DNA of 64,000 bases from assembly GCF_026262505.1 (NCBI RefSeq), contig NC_067207.1:29852082-29916081 (forward strand). Direction: 5' to 3'. The position numbers and the translations under genes were made by a program. Shown piece after piece: positions 27,061-38,436 of this stretch; the stretch's first letter is position 1; each line of letters starts with the position of its first letter. A model generated the notes under the pieces. The model ran no database searches and had not been told where the DNA came from. It saw only the letters and a list, made by a program, of their open reading frames with translations. This stretch comes from Trichomonas vaginalis G3. Its lineage: Eukaryota; Parabasalia; Trichomonadida; Trichomonadidae.

Positions 27061-30000
27061 ATGCCACGTAAGCTACGTAAGAATATACGTAAGAGGAAGA
27101 GAGCATTGAAACATCCAATAGTAAGACTAACACCACAACACAGTTGCAACAACAAATGATGAATGACCCCACTATGTTGCAACAAATGTCAAGCATCCTA
27201 TGCTTTTTAAACCGAGTTGTTGGTGCACAGAGTGGAGGTTTAAGAGCGGCACTTTTAGCGAAAATGGCAGGCTATGGTGGAGCTGCAGACGGAACAGCCT
27301 ATAACCCTCAAAGTCAAATGAATTTGAGTTCACTCAAAAATCAAATAACAGATGTCAAAAAGTCAAACATAGACATACAGAAGAAATAAGTGAAAACGAA
27401 AAGAAACTAGAATATGACAGACACACAAAGAAACTCAATGAGTTAAACGTAGAGAAAAAGAAGAAAGAAGAACAACTGAAAGAACTAAGTACAGAGGAAT
27501 ATGCGAAAAAAGTGTCAGAAAAAGCAGCAGAAGTAGCAAAAATGGAACAAGATGTCATAAATTTGAAAAAACCATACTACTCGATATAAAGTACTGAAAG
27601 ATGAAGAAATAAAACAAAAAGCCCTGAAGACATATATGGATAGCGATGAGTATAAAAAAAGAAGTTGAAGCAAATGTAAAGGCAGAAAAACTTTTACAGT
27701 TGCAAAACCAAACCGTACAGTATGAAAACTTAGCACAAGAAAAGTAAAAATAACGACGCAGCATGCAAAAGGCAATGAAAAAGCGCGGAATATATAAAAG
27801 CTAACAATGACTGGTTAGATGCCCAAGCCAACGCTAAAAGCAGCCCAGCTTATAGGGTCAATAAGGACAAAAATACAAGCGGATGAAGACAGTTCAAATG
27901 AAGCTTTAACAAATGCTGACTTTAAGAACGCCTTCGAAGCTCTTCATAGTAAGGTGAAACAAGTGAACGACTTCTCATCTGGAAAGAAACTGAAGTCTGA
28001 AGGTTTCGACAAAGAGTTAAAAGAAGTAGCACAAAATATGACGAAAATAACAGATGCAGCAACGAGACAGGCAGTTCAAAGTGCCTATGACGCCGTTAGA
28101 GCAACTGTTGTGAAAAGTCAAGAAAAAAGAGTTACAACAGACCAAAACAGACCTAGTAAATGTTTCTTAAAAACGAAAAGTCAGGTAGGACACTATGCTG
28201 CAGATGGAACATATGTGCCAGCTGTGGAACTTATATACCACCAAACCCTCCAAGAGAAGCACCTGCACCAGGACTACCTAAAACATTTACATCGTCACAT
28301 GGACACAGACACAGGCATGCACCAAAACCAACACACAACAACAACAACCACGCACAACAACCAACACAACAACCAGCACACAACCAACAGTTCAAAACCC
28401 TGCACAACAACAACCACAAACAGAGCAAGGACATAAAAGAAGTAGAGAACAAGGAAACCAAGAATTCTTAAAAATGCTGAAGGAAGACTATGTTACCCAG
28501 ATACTCTTGACTTTAGTGACAGATATAAAGAAGCTATTAGAAAGTTCAAGGAAGGAATACTGACCCGAACCTATTTAGCTTTATGGCTCAGCACCAAATG
28601 GGATATAATTTCAACCTGGAAAATACAAGCTCGCTAAGGGATATGATTTAATAGCATATCGTCCAAATGACATGACTGAATTTACTCCGAGATATTTGGT
28701 GTCAGAGCTAAATGACAATACAACTCTCTTCATGAAACGCGTAAAAAATAGAGACGGAACGAAAGAAGAAAGGTTTATGAGTCCGGATGACTTAGATAGG
28801 GAACTTGTTAAAAACGGTCTCGGAATATATGAAATGCCAGCAGATGAGGTACAAGAAACTCCACAGGAAGAAATAGTTCAGATACAACCAGACATGGAAG
28901 AATAGTTCAGCAACAACAGCTAGAAGAGCCTGAAGGAAACGAACAAGTCACTCCTTTGGAAACTAACTTCACAGAACTAGATGAAGATTTGGAACAGCCG
29001 AAAAAATCTTGACCCTCAACAAGAGTATGCGGAGAATATGGAATATTTCCAAGAGTCTAAAAAAAATTCGGCTGACAATAGTAGAAGAATATCGAAAAAA
29101 TGTTTGCCGACATACAAAAGACTCCAACATCAGATGAAATATCCAGCATAGAATGGAAGAACTGAAAAAAAATGTACACAAATACAACAACCCTTTTTAC
29201 TTACGAGCATTTAACGTTCAATCTTCGGATGAACTCGGTGAAGATAAAAGGTTAAATTTCAAGAAAACATATAGAAATGAAACATTGTTTAAAGTTCATT
29301 CAGAACCTAACCAAGATGGAAACAAACCTACTTTTGTTTCTGCAGACGATGGAACTACAATGAGATGGGTCATAAAGCTAATCCGGATAGGTGGTTCATA
29401 AACTTACAACCTCAATTCCAAGAAGTTGTAGACGCAATGGAAGTCAATGGTGAACCAGATATAGCTGGTATTTTAAGCGCGGCTTTAATGCCATTGAAAA
29501 TATGAAACATGCAGTATTTTGGACCAGTATGAAATGAACCATGGCTGATGAAATATAACACCTGACGTTCTAGAACATTTATCTCAAAGAACTACACAGA
29601 ACCATAAAGATGTATATTTGGTGAAGAGTTTAGAAAGAAAGTTAGGGAGAGAGAAGGAAGAGAACCTATTGTACATGACCTTGCAAACGAAAGTTTACAA
29701 AATGTCATAAAAAACTTACTTTGCAGACAATGAACCGAGAAAGGGATGAATATTTATAGAAAACTCAAATGGACAGTACCAAATGAAATGTTAGTATTGA
29801 AAAACATGTTCCTTGACAAAATAAAACCAACTACAGAAATAAACGACGCAAGACTGAAAGATTGGGTAAAAGCTTTCCCATTCACAAAAGATATTGTTGG
29901 TAACATGGAAAGAAAACCAGAATGGCTACAAAAACATATATTTGGAAACGAGCACATCCCATATGGGCAAGCACTGTTTGAAGCGCTTGAACCGGAAACT

Positions 30001-30258
30001 CAGGAAAGAGTCATGCAAACAATACGCGAAGACTCAAATACAAACTATGACAAAATCTTTCTAGGATATAGGTTACCTGAGATGGGCGACCAGAGCCCAA
30101 AGGCAAAAAGGACATGGGAAATTTGCAACATACTAGATGAACATAATGCAAAGATGCAACAACTTCAAGCAGAGGGCAATGAAGGAAAAAGAAGAGTTAA
30201 AAACTCAGTCAGGAAGAAAGTAAAGCTTGGTCGGAGTGGGTTCTATTATGACATATAA
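27061..30258 (+). pseudogene. Maverick left block: basic, coiled-coil and unknown genes, heavily broken
   Basis: The block opens with a very basic stretch (MPRKLRKNIRKRKRALKHPI), resembling viral core proteins. It passes through a Gly/Ala-rich part (GGLRAALLAKMAGYGGAADG), long Lys/Glu coiled coil (27390-27760), a His/Asn/Gln/Pro-rich part (28290-28440) and acidic parts, and ends with a 170-codon open stretch (29746-30258) closing GRSGFYYDI. It has eight or more breaks, so gene number is uncertain. No enzyme motif is recognised. Position left of the capsid gene suggests virion proteins. Copy 1 lacks a comparison because it starts further right. Confidence 0.55.
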
Positions 30259-30290
30259 ATCCAACTATTCTATATTTTTACTCATATGAA

Positions 30291-31898
30291 ATGTACGCCG
30301 CTCAGAATATAACGCCAACAGTTTTGGATGCTATGAATGGAAATGTTTCCGAATGGTATAACGAATGCGACAATGCCATTAGAAGGTCAGAAATAGTTCC
30401 TGGAACTTACGAATATACAACTGCTGTTTCTTATGGAAATGTAGGTGAGTTTGGAGAAGGTTCTTCAACAACAGTAGATATTGCTTGCGACAGGTTTCAT
30501 ATAATTTCTATTGACAACTCATTCTTATACGTGGAACAAGACATTGAAATAAAACCTTCTGCCAAGTTGTCTGACAAGAAAGGTTGCAATGGAATTTTCT
30601 ATGTCGGATACCAATATGCTCCAGAAGTTTTCATGGGATATAAGATATATTCTAACTCTGACTTAGTTCAAACAGTAACATGGGCAAACTATGAATGGTT
30701 CGCTTTGAGAAACTCAGTACAACCACAAGCTAGAGAACAAACAGACCAGTATGCAACTATTGAGAAAATAAGAAGACTTGACCCTAACGTTCCAGGAGTT
30801 TATGTTGACCTTTCTGGACAAACTGCAGCAGCAGTAACCAAAGTAAAATTGAAACTTAGAGTTCCTTTGTCATCTTTCCTCATCTTCAGGTTTTTAAGAT
30901 ACTTGCCAAACTGGGCAGGAAAAATTTCTATCGAACTTACTCCAAGCAAAAATAACTTAGTCATTGCACCAACACAAGACCCATTCACTCTTACAGACGT
31001 AAAGGGAGCAAATCAAACGTCATTCGCCGAATTTTGCAAAGACAAAGTTGACTTAGACTTTGGTTTCTCAAACCTCAACACTGAAGTAAACTACTACTTC
31101 AATGCTGCTGGAACTGCTTGGGACCCAGTTAAGTTCACATGCGAAAAATTTGAATGCAAGAGAATAGAAAGCAGACTTGCAGTCTATATGTTGGACCCAG
31201 ATATTTCAAATGCTTTAGCTGCCAAATATATTGCAGTTCCACTTATGTTCCCTATACACCAAATATCTGTCAAAGACTTTGCAGGTGAAGTTGGAAACCA
31301 AAGTGCTGACCCAGGTGCAAGAACAGATATTGCTTTGACAACTGCAATGAAACATGCAGATACTATGTTTGTACTGTTCAGACGAACTATAAATGACTAT
31401 TCTTGTTTCTACAACCCTGGTATTAAATATCATATAAACATAGATGGCAAATATTATCCAAGAGAAGAATATTCTACAGTTGAGGATATGAGGTCATACA
31501 ACTTGACATTAGATGCTATGAACTTTAACAACAACTTCACAACAACCATTAACCCTGAAATGCAAAGTTCTATTATGCCATATGTGAAAGTATGGACCCA
31601 TACAGGAGCTCAAAAAACTCAATATACAAATGGAGACCGTTCAAACTTTTGGCTTGGCATTCCATTTGCTGACTCAGAAGACTTTATGGGTGGTATTTCA
31701 ACTGTTGGTACTGTACAAATACAATATACTGGTGACAGAGACGGTCCAAATGAATTGAAAGCAAAGAAGTTTACAAAACCAATAGCACTTTTCACGGAAG
31801 ATGCTCTTTTGAAGATTCGTTCGATGAAACCTGCTGGGGCTCCTCAGATTGGTATAACGACAGCTTCCATCGAGCAGATTTTGGCAGCAGGTCAGTAA
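30291..31898 (+). CDS. Maverick major capsid protein candidate (double jelly-roll type)
   Basis: This whole-looking 535-residue frame starts MYAAQNITPTVLDAMNGNVS. It is beta-rich throughout, with a conserved-looking assembly core (RVPLSSFLIFRFLRYLPNWA, GKISIELTPS) and jelly-roll-like strands near the end (SNFWLGIPFADSEDFMGGIS, TVGTVQIQYTGDRD). Length and place, just ahead of small capsid-cluster genes and the packaging ATPase, fit the double-jelly-roll capsid protein described for Polintons. It ends within 35 bases of an opposing gene. Assignment comes from context and pattern, not from a scored match. Confidence 0.75.
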   Translation: MYAAQNITPTVLDAMNGNVSEWYNECDNAIRRSEIVPGTYEYTTAVSYGNVGEFGEGSSTTVDIACDRFHIISIDNSFLYVEQDIEIKPSAKLSDKKGCNGIFYVGYQYAPEVFMGYKIYSNSDLVQTVTWANYEWFALRNSVQPQAREQTDQYATIEKIRRLDPNVPGVYVDLSGQTAAAVTKVKLKLRVPLSSFLIFRFLRYLPNWAGKISIELTPSKNNLVIAPTQDPFTLTDVKGANQTSFAEFCKDKVDLDFGFSNLNTEVNYYFNAAGTAWDPVKFTCEKFECKRIESRLAVYMLDPDISNALAAKYIAVPLMFPIHQISVKDFAGEVGNQSADPGARTDIALTTAMKHADTMFVLFRRTINDYSCFYNPGIKYHINIDGKYYPREEYSTVEDMRSYNLTLDAMNFNNNFTTTINPEMQSSIMPYVKVWTHTGAQKTQYTNGDRSNFWLGIPFADSEDFMGGISTVGTVQIQYTGDRDGPNELKAKKFTKPIALFTEDALLKIRSMKPAGAPQIGITTASIEQILAAGQ

Positions 31899-32211
31899 GT
31901 TGTTCTTGAACTGACTTCTCTCCGTCAAATATTGACAGTACGCCAGTTTTGATATAATATTGTATTATAAACTTACCTTTAGAAATATCTGTAAGTTTTG
32001 TTGTTATATTTTTGTCTGCTTCAAGAACTTTCACCATTTCAGTTATACCAACTTTCTTTGCTTTATGAAAATATTTTGGTTCAGCAAAGACTGCTATTCT
32101 ATAACATTTTCCATTGTTTGTGTAAAGAACTATTCTGTCAATGAACTTGTATTGTTTGTGTGTGTAAACTTTGTTTTGCTTCAATTCGAAGAGATACTCA
32201 AATACGTCCAT
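31792..32211 (-). CDS. Maverick small antisense protein, unknown
   Basis: Counterpart of 410-729: MDVFEYLFELKQNKVYTHKQ, FAEPKYFHKAKKVG, FIIQYYIKTGVLSIFDG. The open frame continues about 107 bases antisense into the capsid gene. The conserved part is 31900-32211. Confidence 0.6.
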   Translation of the reverse strand: MDVFEYLFELKQNKVYTHKQYKFIDRIVLYTNNGKCYRIAVFAEPKYFHKAKKVGITEMVKVLEADKNITTKLTDISKGKFIIQYYIKTGVLSIFDGEKSVQEQLTDLLPKSARWKLSLYQSEEPQQVSSNESSKEHLP

Positions 32212-32229
32212 CTTTTTATTCTAAGTAAA

Positions 32230-32811
32230 ATGTCATTTCCGAAAAATAGAAGCGTAAGTGTTTCAAAAGGTTTAATGGCGGTGGCAGATGTGAAGTTAAA
32301 TTCACCAACTCAAACAAACAGTCAAAGTGTTGTTGTCAATGTCAAAGACAGAGATGTTGAAGTGGGGAAACCATACGAAGACGAAGATGGTATAACAATT
32401 GTTCCTGTAAAAGAACAACCAACATACCCTGAAGTTAGCAGAGACTTAAGTTCTGTTGCAGATATTCGAAACGACTACCAACAACTTAAAGACAAACTTA
32501 AAACTCAGGAGAAGATTTGTCAAGCTTTGGGTATAATGTTAAACTTGGTCGAACACAACCCTGTAAAAGTGAACTCATATGTCATCGCACCTCATGAAGT
32601 TTTGAAAGAACTATTGAAACTTTTGACAGAGGCAGACGATATAAACATCAAAGAAATAGAACCCGACGTTAGTTGCTGTGGTGTTTCATATAATGTCATT
32701 GACAAGATATACGTTATGAAAGGAGGTGAAACGTTGAACTTAAAATATAGTTTCCCAGACGTCATAAAAATATTTGACGACCACAACATTTCATTAAAAT
32801 TTACTTGCTAA
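32230..32811 (+). CDS. Maverick unknown protein (SFPKNRS), 193 residues
   Basis: The start is the ATG in AAGTAAAATG. The frame is open further upstream, but that part is antisense to the neighbouring gene. The product has a polar N-terminus (GLMAVADVKLNSPTQTNSQS), an acidic turn (VGKPYEDEDGITIVPVKEQP), a helical stretch (YQQLKDKLKTQEKICQALGI) and a mixed C-terminus ending DHNISLKFTC. No family is recognised. It is whole here, broken in copy 1. Its stop and the next ATG are five bases apart. Confidence 0.65.
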   Translation: MSFPKNRSVSVSKGLMAVADVKLNSPTQTNSQSVVVNVKDRDVEVGKPYEDEDGITIVPVKEQPTYPEVSRDLSSVADIRNDYQQLKDKLKTQEKICQALGIMLNLVEHNPVKVNSYVIAPHEVLKELLKLLTEADDINIKEIEPDVSCCGVSYNVIDKIYVMKGGETLNLKYSFPDVIKIFDDHNISLKFTC

Positions 32812-32815
32812 GTAA

Positions 32816-33600
32816 ATGGCAGAAGACATAGTGGTTTATACTATTACGACTAAAAACCCTGAGTCATATAATTCTATAACAACAAACTTACAAAGTCCTC
32901 AAGGACGATATTGTAAACTGACCTTAAACACGATGACGACTAAAGCCTGTTTTGCTCTTTTGACACCAGAAGATTTTGTTGTGAATGGTAAAAAATACTC
33001 TTTGAAGATACTTACTCAGATATACCACCAACAGGTTTTGTTGACTTATTTAATACTTTAAGGACGGATGTAACATGTGCTGCAACTAGAGCAGGTTTCA
33101 TTATGTTTGGATGTCCGACTGAGTTTAGTATAAACGATATGAGCTATAATACAAAACTTATATCTGGTTTTTACTACCAACAGTTTCCTATAACAGGAAA
33201 AGGTGTCATACAAGGTTTGTCTGTTCCATTGACTTTAAGTACACCTATTTTATATATTGTTTCAAACTTAGGTTCAAAGTGCTATTCGAATGTCGACAGA
33301 AACTACTATGACCAAAAGATACTCATGCGTATAAACAACACTTTCTCTGCTGGTTTGCCTATTGTTCATTCGAATGCAGAGTTTTCAGCTTTAGTGAACT
33401 CAAACACTTTAGCAAACATAAACTTAACCTTAGTTGACGCAAACTTTGTTCCTGTAAAACTTTTATGTCCTATGTATTTGTCAATGACGGCAGAAAGTTT
33501 CGAATTGGAAGATGCAACTGGTGAAAGTATTGTACTACAAGAACAACTTCAACAACAAATAGCTCAAGAACAACAAATGCAACAACAAAGTCAAGAATAA
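32816..33600 (+). pseudogene. Maverick minor capsid (penton-type) candidate, broken copy
   Basis: Counterpart of 1572-2367, with the TAAATG start context. Beta-rich middle (LISGFYYQQFPITGKGVIQG, LMRINNTFSAGLPIVHSN) and Gln-rich end. About one break. The penton assignment is inference from size, strand pattern and neighbours. Confidence 0.6.
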
Positions 33601-33628
33601 AAAAATATTTTTTTTTATTTTTATAAAA

Positions 33629-34863
33629 ATGTACAGAATAGATGTTTCAGATTTTTATGACTTCCAAGCGTTCAGAAATATGTGTCCATTTAGAGACTAT
33701 AACAAAGCAGTCGAGAATTTGAAACGTTTAGTCATTTATGTCGACTCTGCCCCAGAATGTTATGTCATGAAAGAATGGGATGTTGTCTTTAACAAACCAA
33801 GAGCAACCATAGTTTCAGAACAAGAATGTAGACAGAAACTTAAGAAAATAAAAGTCGTACAAGTTGGCATGAAGATGTTAGATGCTTGGGATATCTTATT
33901 GTCAAAGTTAGAAGATTTTTCAGTTCGTGGTATAAAGTTCTATACACCATCTCCAAACTTCTATTCTATCTTCACTGGATATAAATACGAACAAGTAGAA
34001 TGGAAAGAAAATGTTATAGAAGCTTGGTTAGACCATGTCAAAGAAATTATATGCAATGGAAACGAAAGAGTCTATGAGTATATCTTATGTTGGTTTGCAA
34101 ACATCTTACAATATCCAAGTGCTAAAAATGAAACTGCTCTCATCATAATTGGAAAACAAGGAACTGGTAAGAATACTTTCTTTACAGATATTTTGTGCAA
34201 ACTGTTAGAGGGCTATTCGAACCCTAATATGACAAACTTAGAAAACATCTGCGGTAAATTTAACTCTTCAATAGAGAATATGAAACTTATAGTATGTAAC
34301 GAACTTCAAAGTATAGATACAACAAAAGTTTTGAACTCGGATGCTTTGAAGAGTCTTATAACAGACAAAGTTGGAGTTGTTGAAAGAAATATAAAGACCA
34401 AAGAGTTTGTGAAAATGTTGCAAATTTCATTATGGTTTCAAACAACGCCGTTCCGATGAAGTTAGAAAGTTCTGACAGAAGATATGTAGTTGTCAGAACG
34501 TCAGATTCTCATATGCAAGATACAGAATATTTTGACGACTTAGCAGAAACTTTGACACCTAACTTTTACAACCACTTGTTCTCATATTTCATGACATTAG
34601 ATATTTCTAAGTTCAATCCAAGACAAATTCCATATACCGAAGAGAGACAAACATTGTTAGAAGCAAACAAGAGTGTATATGAACTGTTTATAGATGAGAC
34701 TAACTTTGAGTGTTTAGATGAAAGGTCATTGTACGATTCATATAAACAGTATTGTCAAGAGTATGGTTATATGGCAGCGTCTAAACGTACATTCTTGGCA
34801 AATGTCAAAAATCTTTTAGACATACAGAACGGCGTATATACAAAGAAAAATTTTTCTGAGTAA
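33629..34863 (+). pseudogene. Maverick SF3-type helicase, broken copy
   Basis: Counterpart of 2397-3631. Walker A IIGKQGTGKNTFFTDIL, Walker B-like MKLIVCNELQS and the downstream sensor region are clear, with an N-terminal YDFQAFRNMCPFRDYNKAVE stretch of unknown role. About one break. An (A)nTAT(T)n block lies on each side of the gene. Confidence 0.75.
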
Positions 34864-34898
34864 ATTTAAAAAAAATATTTTTTTATCCGATAGAAAAG

Positions 34899-35318
34899 AT
34901 GACGAAATATATTTCAGTCAACAAGTACATGACAGAAGTCAAAGAAGAACTAGACCCATTCGCTTATTTGAATGTTTACTTCTACCATTTTGAAAAGTCT
35001 ACATTTGACAAAGTTTGGAACATCGAACCAGTTAAGTTTGCTATTGTGACTAAAAATGGTGCGAAATTTGAAGACTTAGACATAGAAGGTTTGTTAGCAG
35101 TCAAAGAAAATTTTGACAGAAGGTTTTCAAACCTTAAAGAAGGCAAAGCATACAAACTTGTTATACCTTATGAACCAAAGAAAGCAGACGACTATGAATA
35201 TTATGAGTCTAAGATAGTTGAAGTTCAAGGTAAATTGGGTAAAAAGATTTTAGAGTCTAAGCCAGTGTTTGCTCCTAAAGAGGAAGAGAACATTGACATT
35301 GACCCAGAAATGTTCTAA
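34899..35318 (+). CDS. Maverick candidate ssDNA-binding protein (acidic tail)
   Basis: A whole 139-residue counterpart of 3668-4087, starting MTKYISVNKYMTEVKEELDP and ending EEENIDIDPEMF. The differences from copy 1 are scattered in the body while the tail is unchanged. Confidence 0.5.
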   Translation: MTKYISVNKYMTEVKEELDPFAYLNVYFYHFEKSTFDKVWNIEPVKFAIVTKNGAKFEDLDIEGLLAVKENFDRRFSNLKEGKAYKLVIPYEPKKADDYEYYESKIVEVQGKLGKKILESKPVFAPKEEENIDIDPEMF

Positions 35319-35334
35319 AAATAAAATTTTATTT

Positions 35335-35789
35335 TTACATGTCAAATTTCTTTTTCTCTGGAACTGGCTCTGGCTCTTTCTTCTCTTCTTCTACTTTCTT
35401 TTCTTTCTTCTCTCTCTTCTTCTTCTTCTCTGGTGGAGTTATGTCAAACTTCTCAGAACCATATTTATGTAAAAGTTCTTTGTCCTTTAATAGCTCTTCT
35501 ATTCTGTTTTCTATTTCATCTTCAAGAACAGCGCATGTGCCTTCTTTGCATTCTAAGAACTTTTGTTGGACTTCATCTTTCCAATCGGCGTCATCTCTGT
35601 CAACAAGTCTGTCATTGACAAATTTTAAGACTGCTCTTTGTAATGTTTTATGGTTCTTGTCATATTCCCAGAAACAGAACTTTAGAACAAATTCACCTTT
35701 CTTGTTTACACTATGTAAGATTTTATGGTCGACAGATGTTTTGCTGTCGAAAAGTTGTCTCGAATATAGATAGCGAAATCGCTAGACAT
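35335..35789 (-). pseudogene. Maverick small charged protein, broken copy
   Basis: Counterpart of 4103-4551: helical (ENRIEELLKDKELLHKYG) with a Lys-rich tail rich in Glu and Pro (KKVEEEKEPEPVPEKKKFDM). About one break. Head to head with the ATPase gene, with 36 bases between starts. Confidence 0.55.
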
Positions 35790-35825
35790 TTTCAAAAAGA
35801 TAAAAATTTTAATTTTTCTAAAAAT

Positions 35826-36697
35826 ATGTTAGAAAAAAAGTTTGCTGACATTGACAAGAAATTTGAGAATGTTTTAAACAAGAACAAGAGGAAGTTGGAA
35901 AATGCTCAGATAAAACCATACATGACAAGTTCTTATTTGCTCAGAATGGTATAACAGGTCTAATTGCACCACCTGGGTCGGGTAAGACTTTCACTTATCT
36001 TAAAATGGCTGCACAACAACAAGAACTAGATGAGAAGAACCCATTCTATGAGTTAGTAGTCATTTGTAGTACTTCTGGTCAATTTGACCAAACCGTCAAT
36101 TCGTTCAAAGATATTATAAAGAAGTCTAAGTTAGTATGTATAAAAGACTCTGAGTTGTTAGATTGGATAAAGAAGTACCAAAGAAGAGTTTTGAAGTACA
36201 ATGCTATAAATGAGTATGTCAATTCGAAGTTTAAAGACCCAAATGAGGAAATGCAGAGAATATTAGAGAAGAAACACTTCAGAAACAAACAGAAAGAGAT
36301 AGAATACATTTCGAAGAAATTGCAATCTTACGATTGGAAGACATACCCTCACAGATGTCTTCTTATCTTAGATGACTTTGCTTCTCATCCTTTGTTAAAG
36401 AACAGAGAACAAGACATGTGTCGAATTCTTAAGAAGCTCAGACACTTTAACATCTCAGTTGTCATTTGTGTACAGACAGCCAAGAGTTTAAGTAAGGATG
36501 TTAAAAGAATACTTACTGATATCATACTTTTCCCTGGATTGTCCGAAGACGATTTCATGGAACTTATGAAAGAGTCCATGGCAGGTAAGTTTGACAGACA
36601 TGAACTATGGGAGAAGTACAAAGTCATACAAGACCCTCATACTTCTTTCAGAATTCACATCTACGCGAACAAAGTTCAAATTGTAAAAAGTCAATAA
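35826..36697 (+). pseudogene. Maverick packaging ATPase (A32/FtsK-HerA type), broken copy
   Basis: Counterpart of 4587-5465. The P-loop APPGSGKTFTYLKMA, Walker B RCLLILDDFASHPLL and sensor VICVQTAKSL are all visible in order. About one break, in the N-terminal part. The C-terminal body is open to SFRIHIYANKVQIVKSQ. Confidence 0.88.
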
Positions 36698-36699
36698 AA

Positions 36700-36923
36700 A
36701 TAAAGAGTTTTGTGCTGAATTCAATAAAAATATATTTTTAGGGTAGATGGGTATATCTAACCCGATTTCTAACCTCATTTCTACCCCATATGTCCTTACT
36801 GAAAAAGTACGTGTTCCATATGTCATTTTACTCTGAATTTTACTCAGAATTCAATAAAAATATATTTTAGGGTAGAAGGGTAGATATACCCTCTTTTCTA
36901 CCCTCTTTTCTACCCCAGTTATT
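36700..36923. repeat. Double GGGTAG palindrome spacer
   Basis: Two blocks (about 36741-36785 and 36870-36915) each start with AAAATATATTTT followed by a GGGTAG arm and a CTACCC return arm. Between them lie CATATGTCCTTACTG and CTGAATTTTACTCAG segments. The inverse of the second part recurs near the right end (50291-50405). Confidence 0.8.
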
Positions 36924-37838
36924 TTATAACCGTTTCACATGGTAAACATTGTGAATTCGTGAAATTCTAAACAATTTCGTAGCTTCTATTTCTTCTGTCA
37001 GTATGTCAAAAGTTTTAACGATACCGAAAGTCTCTTTATATTTCTTCTTGACGTCAGATAGAAGGAAATCGTCAGCAGTTGGATAGTTTTTGTTTAGAAA
37101 TGTCAACATGTCCATTTTATCTTCTGCTGGTTTCTCTGCCTCCCTCTTTAAGTCAGCATAGTCGTTTCTCATACGTTCTATCTCTTTGACGGAGTAGTTA
37201 TATTTCCTAATTGCTGCTTTACATTTTGAACATTGTGGGTTCATTTTAGCATTGTACATTGAAATCTTACCTGCTAGTATGACTAAGGCGTCAATTGCTC
37301 TCTTTAACTCAAAAGTTGCGGGTTTTATCTGTTCATTCCATATCTTACCTCTTCTATCTTTATCTCTTATCTGCCATACACATTCAGCAACTAACGAAAC
37401 AAAGTTGTCGTAGGTCTTAAACTCCCCAGATTTGTATATGTCAGAGATGTTCTTATATACCATGTCGCAATCTTTGTCCATGACTTTGTGGTTGCAATGA
37501 AATCCAAGAAACTCATAGTTAACCTTTCGTATGAACTTCTTTATTTCTACTGAGTCAGTTGCTTTGACTTCTATTTCATCGAATTCTGGAATAGTAAGCT
37601 TTTGTTGTTGGATTTCAGGCAATTTGGGTAAATGGTCGATGAGGTCCTGCATGTCATAAAGATACTGTTCATTTGTTTCATCTTTCGCACAACAGTCCAA
37701 AGTACTTGTTAAAAGTTCTTGCTTTATCTTCTGGATTTTTGTTTCGAAAGTATATGAAGAAGGAATGAAGCTTTTCATCTCTACTAACATTGAAGTTGGG
37801 TTCATGACTAACGAGTTTGGTGCTGTTGTTGCTAACAT
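36924..37838 (-). CDS. Maverick unknown protein with paired cysteines
   Basis: A whole-looking 304-residue counterpart of 7958-8839. Starts MLATTAPNSLVMNPTSMLVE. CNHKVMDKDCDMVY and CSKCKAAIRKYNY segments are kept, as is the compact C-terminal region. Unlike the zones on either side, this gene is conserved between copies, although copy 1 has the two KilA-N genes inserted between it and the ATPase. Confidence 0.7.
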   Translation of the reverse strand: MLATTAPNSLVMNPTSMLVEMKSFIPSSYTFETKIQKIKQELLTSTLDCCAKDETNEQYLYDMQDLIDHLPKLPEIQQQKLTIPEFDEIEVKATDSVEIKKFIRKVNYEFLGFHCNHKVMDKDCDMVYKNISDIYKSGEFKTYDNFVSLVAECVWQIRDKDRRGKIWNEQIKPATFELKRAIDALVILAGKISMYNAKMNPQCSKCKAAIRKYNYSVKEIERMRNDYADLKREAEKPAEDKMDMLTFLNKNYPTADDFLLSDVKKKYKETFGIVKTFDILTEEIEATKLFRISRIHNVYHVKRL

Positions 37839-38436
37839 GTTCTTACAATAAAAATAAAAAATATTTTTTTAAAAAAACCAACTTTATTTTTTATTTCGGG
37901 AAAACTCATGACAAATTCAAGAGGGTAGAAAAGAGGTTAGAAAACAGGTTATATCTAACCTTCTACCCTAAAATATATTTTTGCCGAATTCATGAGTTTT
38001 GGTTGAAAGAATACGGTCGAGCCAAAAGTGGCTCGACCTCAAAACAAGCATTTTCTGTATAAAATTCATGAAAATTCATGAGGGTAGAAAAGAGGTTAGA
38101 AAACAGGTTATATCTAACCTTCTACCCTAAAATATATTTTTGCCGAATTCAGCAACAAAATTCAAATTGTAAACGGTTTAATAGAAAAAGTGTAATTTTT
38201 TTCATGTCCGAAGACTCGAAGGTGCAAACTTCCAAAATACCGACGAACTCAGAAGAGCAGCATGGCAGTATCTTTTGACAACTTCTTTGAGTTCTCCAGG
38301 TACACCTTGGAAAATGCTGAAGAACTCGACACAGAGAATTTGGAGAAATTGCACTCCAATACTACATTGACAAACAAAGGGTAAACAAAGGGTAAAATAA
38401 GACTAAAAACTTAACGTTTAAAAAGTGACATTTTTA
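37839..38436. other. Maverick spacer with repeats and perfect hairpin
   Basis: Holds an (A)nTAT(T)n block (37846-37880), two near-identical inverted GGGTAG blocks (37921-37972 and 38082-38133), and a perfect 10-bp hairpin GGTCGAGCCA-AAAG-TGGCTCGACC at 38015-38038. No gene is seen. A GGGTAAACAAAG doublet lies at 38377-38395. Confidence 0.65.

Noticed and set aside
31960-32229. Upstream extension of the SFPKNRS protein
   Set aside because: The extension is antisense to the small minus-strand gene, and the ATG at 32230 has the expected start context.
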